Shown piece after piece: positions 34,382 through 43,803 of a DNA stretch of 64,000 nucleotides. A model generated the notes under the pieces. It did no database searches. It was not told the origin of the DNA and was given only the letters and a program-made list of their open reading frames with translations. The DNA is from Pontibacter sp. FD36 (GTDB taxonomy: Bacteria; Bacteroidota; Bacteroidia; Cytophagales; Hymenobacteraceae): contig NZ_JADPMP010000015.1 in assembly GCF_015686655.1 (NCBI RefSeq), forward strand, positions 38,754 to 102,753, in the 5' to 3' direction. Position numbers and translations under genes: made by a program. Each line of letters starts with the position of its first letter. Position 1 is the first letter of the stretch.

Positions 34382-34708
34382 TTACCTATCCCTGCTTTTT
34401 TGCATAACCTTCTGGTAGGTAGAGAAAGCCCCGTACCCTACCAGCGCGGCGATCACCAGGTATACCCACCAGGGTATATTCTCGCCAACCACGATCAAGT
34501 ACAGGTAAGCGGATACAAAAAAGAAGCCCGTAAACAAAACAGGTAAAACAACCGATTTTTTCCTTTGGATGCTCCGGATAAGCCACCCAAGCGAGAAAAA
34601 GAAAAATGGAATGGCTCCAACATAGATACCGCCAAAAATAAGCGGGTCTACCTGGTACTTATTCCCCAATCCCCAAAACCACTCCTGTATATCATTCCAC
34701 CACTCCAT
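34382..34708 (-). CDS. Small three-helix membrane protein
   Basis: Protein of 108 residues from ATG 34708 (MEWWNDIQEWFWGLG), with a GAGGAG Shine-Dalgarno-like sequence a few bases upstream. Three membrane helices are visible (about 24-44, 53-74 and 78-95). No family motif was recognised. It lies 17 bases after the flavoprotein gene at 34726, so it may be cotranscribed with it and act as its membrane partner; inferred. Confidence 0.7.
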   Translation of the reverse strand: MEWWNDIQEWFWGLGNKYQVDPLIFGGIYVGAIPFFFFSLGWLIRSIQRKKSVVLPVLFTGFFFVSAYLYLIVVGENIPWWVYLVIAALVGYGAFSTYQKVMQKSRDR

Positions 34709-34725
34709 GCTGTTGCTCCTCAAAC

Positions 34726-36258
34726 TTACCCAACCCTGTACAGCAGTTTAAGGATTTTTTTAATCCATGGCGTCAGTTGCTGCTGCTTTTTAGCCATCAC
34801 AATGCGTTTGTTAACAGTAGAGCCCGTCGGGTAGGCGTATATTTTATCAAAAAAAGCGTTGATGCCCATTCCGTGGGTGTTTGCCAATACCAGCTCCTGA
34901 AACATTTCACCGGCATGGGGAGCGATCATAGAGCCGCCCAGCAGCCTGGGGTTCCAGTTCAGGATGCCGCTCTTTTCAATATACAGTACCAGCTTTCCAT
35001 ACCGGTAGTCTTCCACAACGGCCCTGTCATCTTGTGTAAAGTCCATGCTTAACTTCTCATACCTGATGTTCTTTTCTTTTAACTGAGATTCGCTGTAGCC
35101 AAACGTAGCAACTTCCGGGTCTGTGAAAGTTACCCAGGACATGTGCCTGTTATCGAGCTTTTTCCTGAACGGAGACATAAAGTTATGCAGCAGCACAGTG
35201 GCCTGCTGCTCGGCTGCATGCGAAAACAGAAGAGAACCGGCCACATCACCACACACATATACCTGCTTATTGGAGGTCTGCAGGTACTCATTGACCACTA
35301 TGCCCCTGCCGGTTGTTTCTATGCCAGCCCTGGGTAAATCCAGTTGCTCGTAATTCAGTTCGCGGCCGATGGATAGCAGCACCTCGTCATAGGCCAGCGT
35401 CTCTTCCAGTCCTTCTATGTTTTTAAGCAAGAGGTGGTGAGCATCTGTAAAACGCAGGGTTTCTGCCTTCAGCACAAAGCGTATACCTTCCTCCTGAAGC
35501 CGCTTGTACAGAACGCTGGAAATCTCCCCGGCTTCTTTATCCAGGATCATTTCTTGATCATGTACCACCGTTACCGCTGACCCCAGTCTCCGGAAAGCCT
35601 GCGCCATTTCAATGCCAATGGGTCCACCCCCAATAACCAGCAAGTTTTCAGGTAATTGCTGGAGCTCAAAAATGCTCTGGTTTGTCAGGAAGTTCACCTC
35701 CTCGGCTCCGGGAATGGAGAGCCTGCGGGGACGTGAGCCGGTGGCGATAACGATTTTCCGGCCTCGGTAATGTTTGCCGTCCACCTCCACCCCATCTTTG
35801 CCCACAAAACGCGCTGTTCCCAGGGCAACATCAATCCCTATCTTCCGGAAATAGGCTGCATTTTCATGTTTCCGGATGATGTTCTGCCGCTCGCGGATAA
35901 ACTGCATGACATCGGCCATACTTGCCTCTCCCTGGACCTTCAGCCCGAACCGACCCGCCTCACGGGCCTGCTGCACTACCCTCGCCGCGTGGATAAGTGC
36001 CTTGCTGGGCACACAGCCATCGTTCAGGCACTCCCCACCAATAGCCTCATCCGTTTTATCAATCAATAATACCCTTAACCCAAACGCATGCATAGGCAGG
36101 GCCACACTCAGGCCACCAGAGCCAGCCCCGATAACGATGATGTCATAGGCTGTAACAGCAGGCTCCTTTGCTGATGCAGAAGATGGAGCAGTTGCATGGG
36201 CAGAAGCTATATTACTTTCAGGGGCGGCAACAGGTTCTTTTATAGAGGTGGCAGGCAT
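34726..36258 (-). CDS. Dihydrolipoyl-dehydrogenase-like FAD oxidoreductase with N-terminal extension
   Basis: Flavoprotein of 510 residues. Residues 1-35 are an Ala/Ser/Pro-rich low-complexity extension. YDIIVIGAGSGGLSVAL near 38-54 binds FAD, GGECLNDGCVPSK carries the redox disulfide C77 and C82, and LLVIGGGPIGIEMAQAF is the NAD(P) loop. The C-terminus reads IYAYPTGST where Lpd has HAHPT..E, so the catalytic His is missing, as in the enzyme at 31822. Substrate unknown. The gene is followed by a small membrane protein gene. Confidence 0.83.
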   Translation of the reverse strand: MPATSIKEPVAAPESNIASAHATAPSSASAKEPAVTAYDIIVIGAGSGGLSVALPMHAFGLRVLLIDKTDEAIGGECLNDGCVPSKALIHAARVVQQAREAGRFGLKVQGEASMADVMQFIRERQNIIRKHENAAYFRKIGIDVALGTARFVGKDGVEVDGKHYRGRKIVIATGSRPRRLSIPGAEEVNFLTNQSIFELQQLPENLLVIGGGPIGIEMAQAFRRLGSAVTVVHDQEMILDKEAGEISSVLYKRLQEEGIRFVLKAETLRFTDAHHLLLKNIEGLEETLAYDEVLLSIGRELNYEQLDLPRAGIETTGRGIVVNEYLQTSNKQVYVCGDVAGSLLFSHAAEQQATVLLHNFMSPFRKKLDNRHMSWVTFTDPEVATFGYSESQLKEKNIRYEKLSMDFTQDDRAVVEDYRYGKLVLYIEKSGILNWNPRLLGGSMIAPHAGEMFQELVLANTHGMGINAFFDKIYAYPTGSTVNKRIVMAKKQQQLTPWIKKILKLLYRVG

Positions 36259-36292
36259 CGTGTTAGGTTTAGGCCAAGGATTTAAAAATGTG

Positions 36293-36574
36293 TTACTTCA
36301 CTACCTCCACTCCTCGCCAGAAGACCACCCGGCCTTTTATACCCTTGGCCATTTCTTTCGGATCCGAATAATACCAGGCGGCGTCCCTGTTTTCCTTTCC
36401 GTCTACTTTCAGGGTATAGTAACAGGCTGTACCTTTCCAATGGCAGACCGTTTGCGTATCGCTATCCTCAAAGTATTCTTTCTTAACGCTATCTATCGGG
36501 AAGTAATGGTTTCCCTCGATTACGATGGTATCGTTGCTTTCTGCGATGGTCTCGCCGTTCCAAATTGCTTTCAT
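36293..36574 (-). CDS. DUF427 protein
   Basis: Protein of 93 residues matching the DUF427 beta-fold family. MKAIWNGETIAESNDTIVIEGNHYFP and TVCHWKGTACYYTLKVDGKENRDAAWYY are its two diagnostic segments. Small cytoplasmic protein with no proven activity. It lies 43 bases after the hydrolase-OsmC gene and 34 bases before the flavoprotein gene, so a stress operon of four genes (37843 to 34382) is likely. Confidence 0.85.
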   Translation of the reverse strand: MKAIWNGETIAESNDTIVIEGNHYFPIDSVKKEYFEDSDTQTVCHWKGTACYYTLKVDGKENRDAAWYYSDPKEMAKGIKGRVVFWRGVEVVK

Positions 36575-36616
36575 GTTTTATACTTTAAGTTTTATTACTA
36601 TTAATTGATATCATTT

Positions 36617-37843
36617 TTAATATGCATTCACGCCTCGAGGCAGCAGGGAGGAGATAATCTTAACGCGCGCATGCAGGGTTTTATGCACCGGGCATTTCTC
36701 TGCTATCTCCAGCAACCGGCTTCGCTGCTCCTCCGTCAGGTCCCCCTCCAGCTCAATCTCCCGCCATATGTGGTCCAGGAGTGAACTTTTTTCCGGGTTT
36801 TCTAAATCAAATTCATGTATTTTATCATGGTTGAGGTGCACCAGCACATTGGTCAGGGGCCATTTTTTGCGGTCGGCATACAGCCGCAGTGTCATCGCGG
36901 TGCAGGCTCCGAGGCCCGCAACTACTAAGTCATAGGGCGTAGGTCCCAGATCCAGTCCTCCGACTTCTGTTGGTTCGTCGGCCAGTAACGAGTGCACGCC
37001 CGCTTTTATCTCAGTAGTAAGCGAATCCGGCCCTATACGTGCTGCCACTCGTTTTCGGGCTCTGATGGGCTCTGGCTGTGAAAAAGGAATATACCGCTTC
37101 GCCCAGCAGGCAATCATCTCCCCTGTGTACAGGGAGTCCCGGGGGTCGGATAATAAATGGTCAGCGCCATCCAGCGATACAAAACTCTTGGGGTGTCGGG
37201 CTACCTGATAAACAGCGGCTGCATTGTCTATGTTTACCACTTTGTCCTGCGGGGAGTGAAGTATAAGCAAGGCTTTGCCAAGCCCCTTGATAGCCTGCTC
37301 GGGATCAAAGGAGTCTACATCATCCAGAAACTCTTGTTTGATAGGAAAAGGCCGGCCACCTATGTCCACCATCGCCGCCCCATTTCTATTGATGGTATCA
37401 ATATCACTTCGCAACAGGTGCCTGACATGAGCCGGATCGCAAGGCGACCCGATGGTGGCAATCGCCAGCACGGAGGGTAAAGCACGGGCCGCCATCAGTA
37501 CGGCTGTACCTCCAAGTGAGTGCCCGATGGCCAGGACCGGTGCCTGATACTCCTGTTTTAAAAAATCGGCTGCACTCACTAGGTCATTAACGTCCGAGGA
37601 TAGTCCCGTTTCGCCAAACTCTCCCTCGCTCTGTCCTAAGCCTGTGAAGTCAAACCGCAGCACCGCAACCCCCATCAGGCTCAAGGCCCGTGCTATATTG
37701 CGTATCGCAGTCAGGTTCTTGCTACAGGTAAAGCAGTGGGCAAACAAGGCGAAGGCATGCGGTTTACCATCAACGGGCATTTCCAGTCGCCCGGAGAGTA
37801 ACTGGCCTCTGGTATTGGGGAAAGTAACAGGTATCGTTTTCAT
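36617..37843 (-). CDS. Bifunctional alpha/beta hydrolase-OsmC protein
   Basis: Fusion of 408 residues. Residues 1-255 are an alpha/beta hydrolase (nucleophile elbow GHSLGG with Ser109, acid in HSPQDKVV, His in DGADHLLSD). Residues 275-408 are an OsmC hydroperoxide reductase with the two redox cysteines in GLGACTAMTLRLYADRK and EKCPVHKTLHARV. This fusion is known in several bacteria. The OsmC half has a decayed relative at 33891-34380. Probably protects from organic hydroperoxides and cleaves a related ester. Confidence 0.9.
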   Translation of the reverse strand: MKTIPVTFPNTRGQLLSGRLEMPVDGKPHAFALFAHCFTCSKNLTAIRNIARALSLMGVAVLRFDFTGLGQSEGEFGETGLSSDVNDLVSAADFLKQEYQAPVLAIGHSLGGTAVLMAARALPSVLAIATIGSPCDPAHVRHLLRSDIDTINRNGAAMVDIGGRPFPIKQEFLDDVDSFDPEQAIKGLGKALLILHSPQDKVVNIDNAAAVYQVARHPKSFVSLDGADHLLSDPRDSLYTGEMIACWAKRYIPFSQPEPIRARKRVAARIGPDSLTTEIKAGVHSLLADEPTEVGGLDLGPTPYDLVVAGLGACTAMTLRLYADRKKWPLTNVLVHLNHDKIHEFDLENPEKSSLLDHIWREIELEGDLTEEQRSRLLEIAEKCPVHKTLHARVKIISSLLPRGVNAY

Positions 37844-37896
37844 CTAACAGAGTTGTTTAGGTGTGATGATACAGGTACGGGAACAGCCCCCTCCTG

Positions 37897-39051
37897 TTAT
37901 TTCGCTTTTTTATTCTCCTGATATATCTCTGATTCAGGGTAAAAGGCAAGCCAGGCAAAGGCCAGGTGGTTGCTGTGCGGCTCTATCCGAAGCTGCTTTC
38001 CCTTGAGAGGACCTGCCACACTGCGGCCCGTAATATCCCAAGTAGAGCCTGTCTGTTGGTCTACGAACATCTCTCCTTTTTTCTGAAATGTCAGCCTCTG
38101 CCCGTCTAGCACGGCATTGAACAGCGTAGCCGTGCCCACGTTCTTGGACTTGCTGATGTCTTTTTCATCGAGCACCGAAACCGTACCGGATTTGTAAAAG
38201 ACTACGATATGCTTCCCGTTAAAGGTATCGTTGATGACTCCTAGCCTGGAGATGGCCGAAAAAGGATATACTTTCCGCTTTCCCTTGCTCTCCACGTCTA
38301 CCACGCGCTCCATAGGCGGCAGTCTTCTGTCCACCTTGTCTTTGTCTATGAACGATTCATAAGGCAGGCCTTTGGGGTCATCATAGCCAACATAGGGGTT
38401 CTGCCCATACCCACCGGCTATACCTGTCTCCGGAGAAAGAATTTGCCCATCGGGGTAGCGCTGAAAGAATTCCTCCACCGAGATGACCAAAGAAGGAATC
38501 ACTTTCAATTCTTGCCCTGCCAGTTCCCCCACCAGTGCTTCACCCATCAGTTGTTGCCACCAGGTTTCTGTCTGGGTATCATACATCACCATATCGCTGT
38601 GGCGCAGCATACCTGACACCCCAAAGTCCAACAGCCGCTCGCGGTCTTTCTGGTTCAGGCGGCGGTCATATACCACGCTGGCGTTACACAGCGGACAATA
38701 AGTTACCAGGATGGGCGTACCTGCCAGTGTGTCGTTTGCTATTTCATGCACAGTTAACACATTCAGCGGGTAAGCTTTCGATTTTCCGTTTATGACTACA
38801 CTGATGACAGGTTCGTGTTTAAAATAAGCCTGCAGCCCCTCTCGGGCTCCGATAAATTTCGGGACCTGCAGTACTGGAAATGCGCCTTTAGGAACTGCAA
38901 CCTTAAATTCTGACAGCGGGACGGTACGCTTCGTGGTGTCAGTCTGCCAGGTATAGGGAATGTTGCGTGGATTTTGCAACTGGGCTAGAATAGTCTTACT
39001 GGACAGGATTAATAGAGCGACTGCGAAAAGAATGAAACCAGAACGTGCCAT
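37897..39051 (-). CDS. DUF3179 periplasmic protein
   Basis: Protein of 384 residues with a cleavable signal peptide (MARSGFILFAVALLILSSKTILAQ, cleaved after Ala23 or so). DUF3179 blocks: VINGKSKAYPLNVLTVHEIAND, PILVTYCPLCNASVVYDRR (a conserved TYCPLC segment) and WWQQLMGEALVGELAGQEL. Function unknown; the CPLC could be redox-active. A Crp-type operator lies 156 bases upstream in the shared divergent gap. Confidence 0.85.
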   Translation of the reverse strand: MARSGFILFAVALLILSSKTILAQLQNPRNIPYTWQTDTTKRTVPLSEFKVAVPKGAFPVLQVPKFIGAREGLQAYFKHEPVISVVINGKSKAYPLNVLTVHEIANDTLAGTPILVTYCPLCNASVVYDRRLNQKDRERLLDFGVSGMLRHSDMVMYDTQTETWWQQLMGEALVGELAGQELKVIPSLVISVEEFFQRYPDGQILSPETGIAGGYGQNPYVGYDDPKGLPYESFIDKDKVDRRLPPMERVVDVESKGKRKVYPFSAISRLGVINDTFNGKHIVVFYKSGTVSVLDEKDISKSKNVGTATLFNAVLDGQRLTFQKKGEMFVDQQTGSTWDITGRSVAGPLKGKQLRIEPHSNHLAFAWLAFYPESEIYQENKKAK

Positions 39052-39206
39052 ATTGAACGGGATTTAGTTTTCAAACAAGCTTTTACTGAAGCTATAACAT
39101 GCCCTCTTACTGTTTTTAGACCGACAGCACGTCCTTTCACACCTTTGATTGCCTCTTTTAAGTTGAACGTTGAGGAATGAACTGCAGCTAATCTAAAAGT
39201 ATCATA

Positions 39207-39222
39207 TGTCGCCTGTCTGACA
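39207..39222. promoter_or_regulatory. Predicted Crp/Fnr-type operator, divergent region 39051/39356
   Basis: TGTCG-CCTGTC-TGACA, flanked by A on both sides. It lies 156 bases upstream of the DUF3179 gene and 134 bases upstream of the membrane protein gene at 39356. The rest of this roughly 300-base gap shows no gene. Confidence 0.6.
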
Positions 39223-39355
39223 ATCCACTAAATAAAGCCGCCATTTAATGTCTTCAACAACTCATTTGCACGTCTAACTATAAGAGAGACTGATAGGTAT
39301 GGTTTTACCAACACATTTTTATCACTCCAAATACTTAAATAGATGTTCAACTTAA

Positions 39356-39853
39356 ATGTTTAATATTATGGGAACTATAAATTGGAAAGCAGCTATCTGG
39401 GCCGGTGTCATAGCCGGTCTGATCTTCATGATGCTTGAAATGATCATGGTGCCCCTCTTCCTGGGAGGTAGCCCATGGGCACCACCTCGTATGATCGCGG
39501 CTATTATTCTGGGCGAAGGCGTGTTGCCCCCCCCTGCCACATTTGAATTTGGGATGTTTATGACTGCCCTTGTCCTCCACATGATGCTGTCCATTATTTA
39601 CGCCATCGTTATCGCCTTTATTGTGAAAAACATGACGCTAGGTAAAGCGCTGGCAGTAGGCGCTGTCATCGGTCTGGTTATTTACTTTGTAAACTTCTAC
39701 GGGATGACTGTTCTCTTTCCTTGGTTTGCTATGGCCCGGAACTGGGTTTCGGCCGTTGCGCACGTCAGTTTTGGTATTGGTGCCGCTTGGGCCTACCTGG
39801 GATTGCTCCACCCTTCTTCTCAGAGGGGACACACTACTGCAACCTCTATCTAA
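39356..39853 (+). CDS. Four-helix membrane protein
   Basis: Protein of 165 residues (or 161 from ATG 39368, MGTINWKAA). Helices lie at about 10-33, 57-92, 98-120 and 130-150. Glycine-rich first helix WAGVIAGLIFMMLEMIM. No enzyme motif. Followed by a related small membrane protein gene at 39957. The Crp-type site 134 bases upstream suggests stress or redox control. Confidence 0.65.
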   Translation: MFNIMGTINWKAAIWAGVIAGLIFMMLEMIMVPLFLGGSPWAPPRMIAAIILGEGVLPPPATFEFGMFMTALVLHMMLSIIYAIVIAFIVKNMTLGKALAVGAVIGLVIYFVNFYGMTVLFPWFAMARNWVSAVAHVSFGIGAAWAYLGLLHPSSQRGHTTATSI

Positions 39854-39956
39854 TTATGAATTTTAATTTAGGCTCCTCACTTTTTAGCAGCTATTATCAA
39901 CTGAATAGCTGCCTAAGAGTGGGGAGTATACCTGCCTTAAAGCCACATCAGGAACT

Positions 39957-40469
39957 ATGAAAACAAAACAGACAGAACAAAAACAGGAACAAGCAACGGC
40001 CACTGTAGCAAAGGTGGCCGCAGGAATCGGCATCGGTCTTATAGCGGGCCTCGTGGGAACTGTCGTCATGACAGCTGCCCAAATGCTAGAGATGCAGTTC
40101 AGCGGGCGCAAACCCAGTGACACGCCTTACCAAGCTGTCAAGAAAACCTTTGGCATTGAAACCAAAACCGAAGAAGACAAAGAACTTGTATCGAATATAA
40201 CCCATTTTGCCTACGGATCTACTTGGGGAGTGCCGAGGGGGCTGATGGCTGCATTTGGAGCCAAAGGAGCGGTCGGAACCACAGCGCATTTTGGTGCTGT
40301 GTGGGGCGCGGAAATAGTTATGCTTCCTATGATGGACATTTCAGAGCCAATCTACACTTGGAAACCTAACGTTATTGCCGAAGATGCGATGTATCATGGC
40401 GTCTACGTCCTCGCGACAGGCATCACAGCAGATGCGCTGGCTAACTGGCTTCAGAAAGCCTATGAATAA
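39957..40469 (+). CDS. Membrane-associated protein of unknown function
   Basis: Protein of 170 residues with a Gln/Lys-rich N-terminus and a helix at 20-42 (AAGIGIGLIAGLVGTVVMTAAQM), then weakly hydrophobic, glycine-rich segments (YGSTWGVPRGLMAAFGAKGAVG and ATGITADALANWL). The first helix resembles those of the proteins at 18316 and 39356. No function can be assigned. It lies 103 bases after 39356 and 30 bases before the cyanophycinase-like gene. Confidence 0.6.
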   Translation: MKTKQTEQKQEQATATVAKVAAGIGIGLIAGLVGTVVMTAAQMLEMQFSGRKPSDTPYQAVKKTFGIETKTEEDKELVSNITHFAYGSTWGVPRGLMAAFGAKGAVGTTAHFGAVWGAEIVMLPMMDISEPIYTWKPNVIAEDAMYHGVYVLATGITADALANWLQKAYE

Positions 40470-40499
40470 GACCAATAATTTTTCAAGAAAGGGGACGAT

Positions 40500-41351
40500 T
40501 TGATACCTAAAGGCAAGATAGTTGCCATAGGCGGCAATGAAGACAAAGGAAGCATACCACTACCTTTCAATGCTGAGCAGGCGCAACGTATACTGTTCTT
40601 TGAGCAAGGTATCCTAAAACGTATTCATGATGAACTATACGGCATCGGCACCCGCATTGAGGTTATCACCACAGCTACCAGTATCCCCGATGAATTATTT
40701 CAGGCATATCTGCATGGTTTCATGCTCCTGGGCTGCGACAATGTAGGCCACCTGGCTATTCAAGATCGGGAACAAGCTGCTCGTCCGGAAACGCTTCAAC
40801 GACTTCACAAGGCGGACGCAGTGATATTCACAGGGGGTGACCAACTCAGAATTACAGCTGCCTTCAACCATACAGAAGCGCTTAAGCTAATCAGGCGCCG
40901 CTACCTGCACGAGGAGAAGTTCCTGATTGCCGGCACCAGTGCGGGGGCTATGGCCTTATGCAAAACCATGATAGGAGGTTCATATGAAACCAAGCCCCTT
41001 GTGAAAGGAATCGTATCACTAGGTGATGGACTAGCCTTGCTGCCCCATGTCATCATAGACACGCACTTTGTGAACCGCCGGCGTATACCCCGTATGATTG
41101 AGGCGATCGCCATGCATCCAAAGTTAGTTGGTATTGGCTTGGGGGAAGACACGGGCATTCTCATCTCGAAAGGAAATGAAATAGAGACGATAGGCTCCGG
41201 GTTAGTTGTCCTCTTGGACGGCCGAGAACTGCAGGAGAATAATTTCAGGCAATTGCGCACTGGAGAACCTCTCTGTCTCGAACATCTTATCATGCATGTT
41301 CTCCCGAAAGGCCGGAGTTACTTTATCGACAAGGGCGGAATCAACAACTAA
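40500..41351 (+). CDS. Cyanophycinase-family (peptidase S51) protein
   Basis: Serine hydrolase of 283 residues. The nucleophile motif GTSAGAMA has Ser148, FTGGDQLR at 110-117 is the conserved loop, and IDTHFVNRRRIPRM carries the acid/His region. Cyanophycinase cleaves beta-Asp-Arg dipeptides from cyanophycin; S51 relatives also cleave other beta-linked peptides. No cyanophycin synthetase is visible. The start is TTG at 40500, supported by the AAAGGGGA Shine-Dalgarno sequence just upstream. No signal peptide, so cytoplasmic. Confidence 0.85.
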   Translation: MIPKGKIVAIGGNEDKGSIPLPFNAEQAQRILFFEQGILKRIHDELYGIGTRIEVITTATSIPDELFQAYLHGFMLLGCDNVGHLAIQDREQAARPETLQRLHKADAVIFTGGDQLRITAAFNHTEALKLIRRRYLHEEKFLIAGTSAGAMALCKTMIGGSYETKPLVKGIVSLGDGLALLPHVIIDTHFVNRRRIPRMIEAIAMHPKLVGIGLGEDTGILISKGNEIETIGSGLVVLLDGRELQENNFRQLRTGEPLCLEHLIMHVLPKGRSYFIDKGGINN

Positions 41352-41410
41352 AGCGCTGCTCAGCCTGGCCGACGGTTTTGTCCATCTGCAGGAAGGCTAA
41401 TATTCCGGAT

Positions 41411-41426
41411 TGTCGCACCCCTGACA
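41411..41426. promoter_or_regulatory. Predicted Crp/Fnr-type operator, thioredoxin-like gene
   Basis: TGTCG-CACCCC-TGACA flanked by T and A, 108 bases upstream of the thioredoxin-like gene at 41534. This 180-base gap also contains the 3' end region of the cyanophycinase-like gene. Confidence 0.6.
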
Positions 41427-41533
41427 ATTCAGTAGCACTTCTGTGTGCACCTTTGCTTAATAGGTTGCCTACACCATCACCAATAGGGCCGGGCTTATAA
41501 ACCTGCACATTATGTATTTAAGCGAATGATAAA

Positions 41534-42160
41534 ATGGAAAATACAGCCATAGACCCGCAGATCGATTACAAACAGTACCTGATCAGGGGCATAACTTATG
41601 AGGCGTACCTTGCACAGTTGCAGCAAACAGTTGTAAATACCACGAATGGTTTAAAATCCGATAGCGCCCATGCACAATATTTCCCTATCAACCTGACGCG
41701 TATGCAGCGTATTGCCAAAACAAGTGCATTCAGCCAGGAGCTGCTACTGACTTTAGCAGGTATAAGGAACAAAGTATACTGGCTTGTAATTACAGAGTAT
41801 TGGTGTGGTGATGCCGCCCAAAGCCTGCCACTCCTACACAAGGTTGCACAAGCCTCGGAGGGTAAAATAACTCTCCGGCTTTTATACCGGGATAAATTTC
41901 CTGCGCTGATGCAAAGCCACCTGACCAATGGAGGCAGTGCTATACCTAAACTTATACAGCTCAACTCAGACTTTACTTACCTGGGTGAGTGGGGGCCACG
42001 GCCAAAGCCAGCACAGGAGTTAGTAAAACTGTTAAAAAGCGACCCGATGACAGCAGCCGGCTACGCTGAGCAATTGCACAGGTGGTATGCACAGGATAAA
42101 ACACACACTCTGCAGCAGGAGTTAAGTGAGTTGCTGGAGAGAGCGAACCTGCTCGTATGA
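41534..42160 (+). CDS. Thioredoxin-fold family protein (single-Cys active site)
   Basis: Protein of 208 residues with a thioredoxin fold in residues 70-170. VITEYWCGDAAQSLPLLHKVA holds the active site with one Cys (WCGDA), typical of this thioredoxin-family branch rather than of the CxxC oxidoreductases. 'SAIPKLIQLN' gives the cis-Pro. The N-terminal 60 residues are helical. Reductant partner unknown. Next to an AhpD-like gene (33 bases), with which it probably forms a two-gene redox operon. Confidence 0.8.
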   Translation: MENTAIDPQIDYKQYLIRGITYEAYLAQLQQTVVNTTNGLKSDSAHAQYFPINLTRMQRIAKTSAFSQELLLTLAGIRNKVYWLVITEYWCGDAAQSLPLLHKVAQASEGKITLRLLYRDKFPALMQSHLTNGGSAIPKLIQLNSDFTYLGEWGPRPKPAQELVKLLKSDPMTAAGYAEQLHRWYAQDKTHTLQQELSELLERANLLV

Positions 42161-42192
42161 TGAAATAAATTTTAACCTATAATAGTATAAAG

Positions 42193-42780
42193 ATGACAAC
42201 TAAAACAGCAAATAAAACATTTAAGACCAGCTTAGAACCTGTAACGCTTGAGAAGGCCAATGAGGCGCAAAAACCGCATTTAGAGAATGCCCATAAGCAG
42301 ACGGGTATGATCCCGAACATGTATAAGAATATGGTAAATTCCCCCGGATTAATGGAGACTTATGCAGTGGGGTATGATAACTTCCGGAAAAACAGCGGCT
42401 TTACGCCTGTAGAGCAGGAGGTTGTTTTTGTGACGGTAAGTATAGCCAACGGCTGTGAGTACTGCGCTGCCGCCCACAGCTTTATCGCCGATAACATGTC
42501 GAAAGTTCCGGTTGAGGTAACAGATGCCATACGGGAAGGAAGGGAGATTCCGGACGCTAAACTAAGCGCTTTATCGAAGTTTACCCGCATTATGTTTGAT
42601 AAGCGGGGCAATCCGACCCACGAAGAGGTAGAAGAGTTTCTGCAGGCAGGCTATGAAGAGAAGCACATTATGGAGATCATACTTGCTCTGGCCGTAAAAA
42701 CACTCAGTAATTACTCCAACCACATCTTCCATACCGACCTAGATGAAGTTTTCAGCGGCAGGGCATGGCGAAAAGGGTAG
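42193..42780 (+). CDS. AhpD-like carboxymuconolactone decarboxylase family protein
   Basis: Protein of 195 residues with the AhpD fold and active-site motif CEYCAAAHSFIA (CxxC plus His) near residues 93-104. Likely peroxiredoxin-type or alkyl hydroperoxide reduction. Third AhpD-like protein in this window, after 5393 and 23469. It follows the thioredoxin-like gene by 33 bases. Confidence 0.87.
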   Translation: MTTKTANKTFKTSLEPVTLEKANEAQKPHLENAHKQTGMIPNMYKNMVNSPGLMETYAVGYDNFRKNSGFTPVEQEVVFVTVSIANGCEYCAAAHSFIADNMSKVPVEVTDAIREGREIPDAKLSALSKFTRIMFDKRGNPTHEEVEEFLQAGYEEKHIMEIILALAVKTLSNYSNHIFHTDLDEVFSGRAWRKG

Positions 42781-43053
42781 TCCTTGATTATATCAGTAGC
42801 CCATTTAAAGACCTGACCATAACATAGCGATAGATATTGGCATAACTCCCCGAAAAAGCCTCGGTGAAGTTATGTCGACTTCTACTAAAGAAAGACTATT
42901 CTGGATTAGGAAAGGTAAAGGTGCCACAAATGTAATTATAATCGCAGGGTATGAAAGAGAGTAAATTTGATTTGGTATTAAACTGTAAAAGTACCTGCCT
43001 GAATTCTGTATTTATAGAGCGGCAGAAAATCTACTGCTTCCTTATTGGTTCGT

Positions 43054-43746
43054 ATGCCCCTGATTAACGTAATTATTCCAGCTTACAACGAAGAGCATTC
43101 TATAGCCAAGGTAGTGCAGGATATTCCGAAAGGGATTGTAGATGATGTGATCGTGGTAAACAATAACTCTACTGATGCAACCGCTGCTGTTGCCAAAGCA
43201 GCTGGGACCACCGTCCTGCACGAGCCAAGTCCTGGTTACGGAAACGCCTGCCTGAAAGGGATAGCCTATGCCGCTGCAAAAAAGCAAAGTACACGTCCTG
43301 AAATCATCGTTTTTCTGGATGGCGACTACTCCGATTACCCTGAAGAAATAACAAAAGTAGTGCAGCCAATACTTGACGGCCGTGCAGATATGGTGATCGG
43401 CTCAAGGGCTTTGGGTAAGCGGGCAGCAGGTTCTATGTTGCCGCAACAAATATTCGGGAACTGGCTAGCCACAACGCTACTACGCTTTTTCTACGGTGTC
43501 CGCTATACGGATCTGGGCCCTTTCCGTGCCATCAGGCTCAACGCACTGCTGGCACTCGGCATGTGTGACCCTACCTACGGTTGGACGGTGGAAATGCAGG
43601 CAAAGGCCGCTAAACAAAGAATCAGGTATGCAGAGGTTCCCGTCTCCTACCGAAAGCGTATTGGAACTTCAAAAATATCCGGCACTGTGAGAGGCACTGT
43701 AATGGCAGGCTATAAAATTATACTGACTATTTTTAAGAATCTGTAG
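43054..43746 (+). CDS. Family 2 glycosyltransferase (dolichol-phosphate-mannose-synthase-like)
   Basis: Soluble GT2 of 230 residues starting at ATG 43054 (MPLINVIIPAYNEEHS); a TTG at 43045 is less likely. VIVVNNNSTDAT binds the nucleotide, and VFLDGDYSDYPEEI has the DxD metal site. The protein resembles enzymes that make polyprenyl-phosphate sugars. It lies 57 bases before a membrane glycosyltransferase gene, the expected user of such a lipid-linked donor. Confidence 0.82.
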   Translation: MPLINVIIPAYNEEHSIAKVVQDIPKGIVDDVIVVNNNSTDATAAVAKAAGTTVLHEPSPGYGNACLKGIAYAAAKKQSTRPEIIVFLDGDYSDYPEEITKVVQPILDGRADMVIGSRALGKRAAGSMLPQQIFGNWLATTLLRFFYGVRYTDLGPFRAIRLNALLALGMCDPTYGWTVEMQAKAAKQRIRYAEVPVSYRKRIGTSKISGTVRGTVMAGYKIILTIFKNL

Positions 43747-43803
43747 CCTTTTATTTTAATATATTAATCTTTCCTGAGCTCAGCCAGATGCCCATGACCA
43801 GTT

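Noticed and set aside
42841..42874. Inverted repeat CATAACT/AGTTATG in the gap before the GT2 gene
   Set aside because: Short arms and no T tract; the inner pairing is only four bases, so it is not a convincing terminator or RNA.
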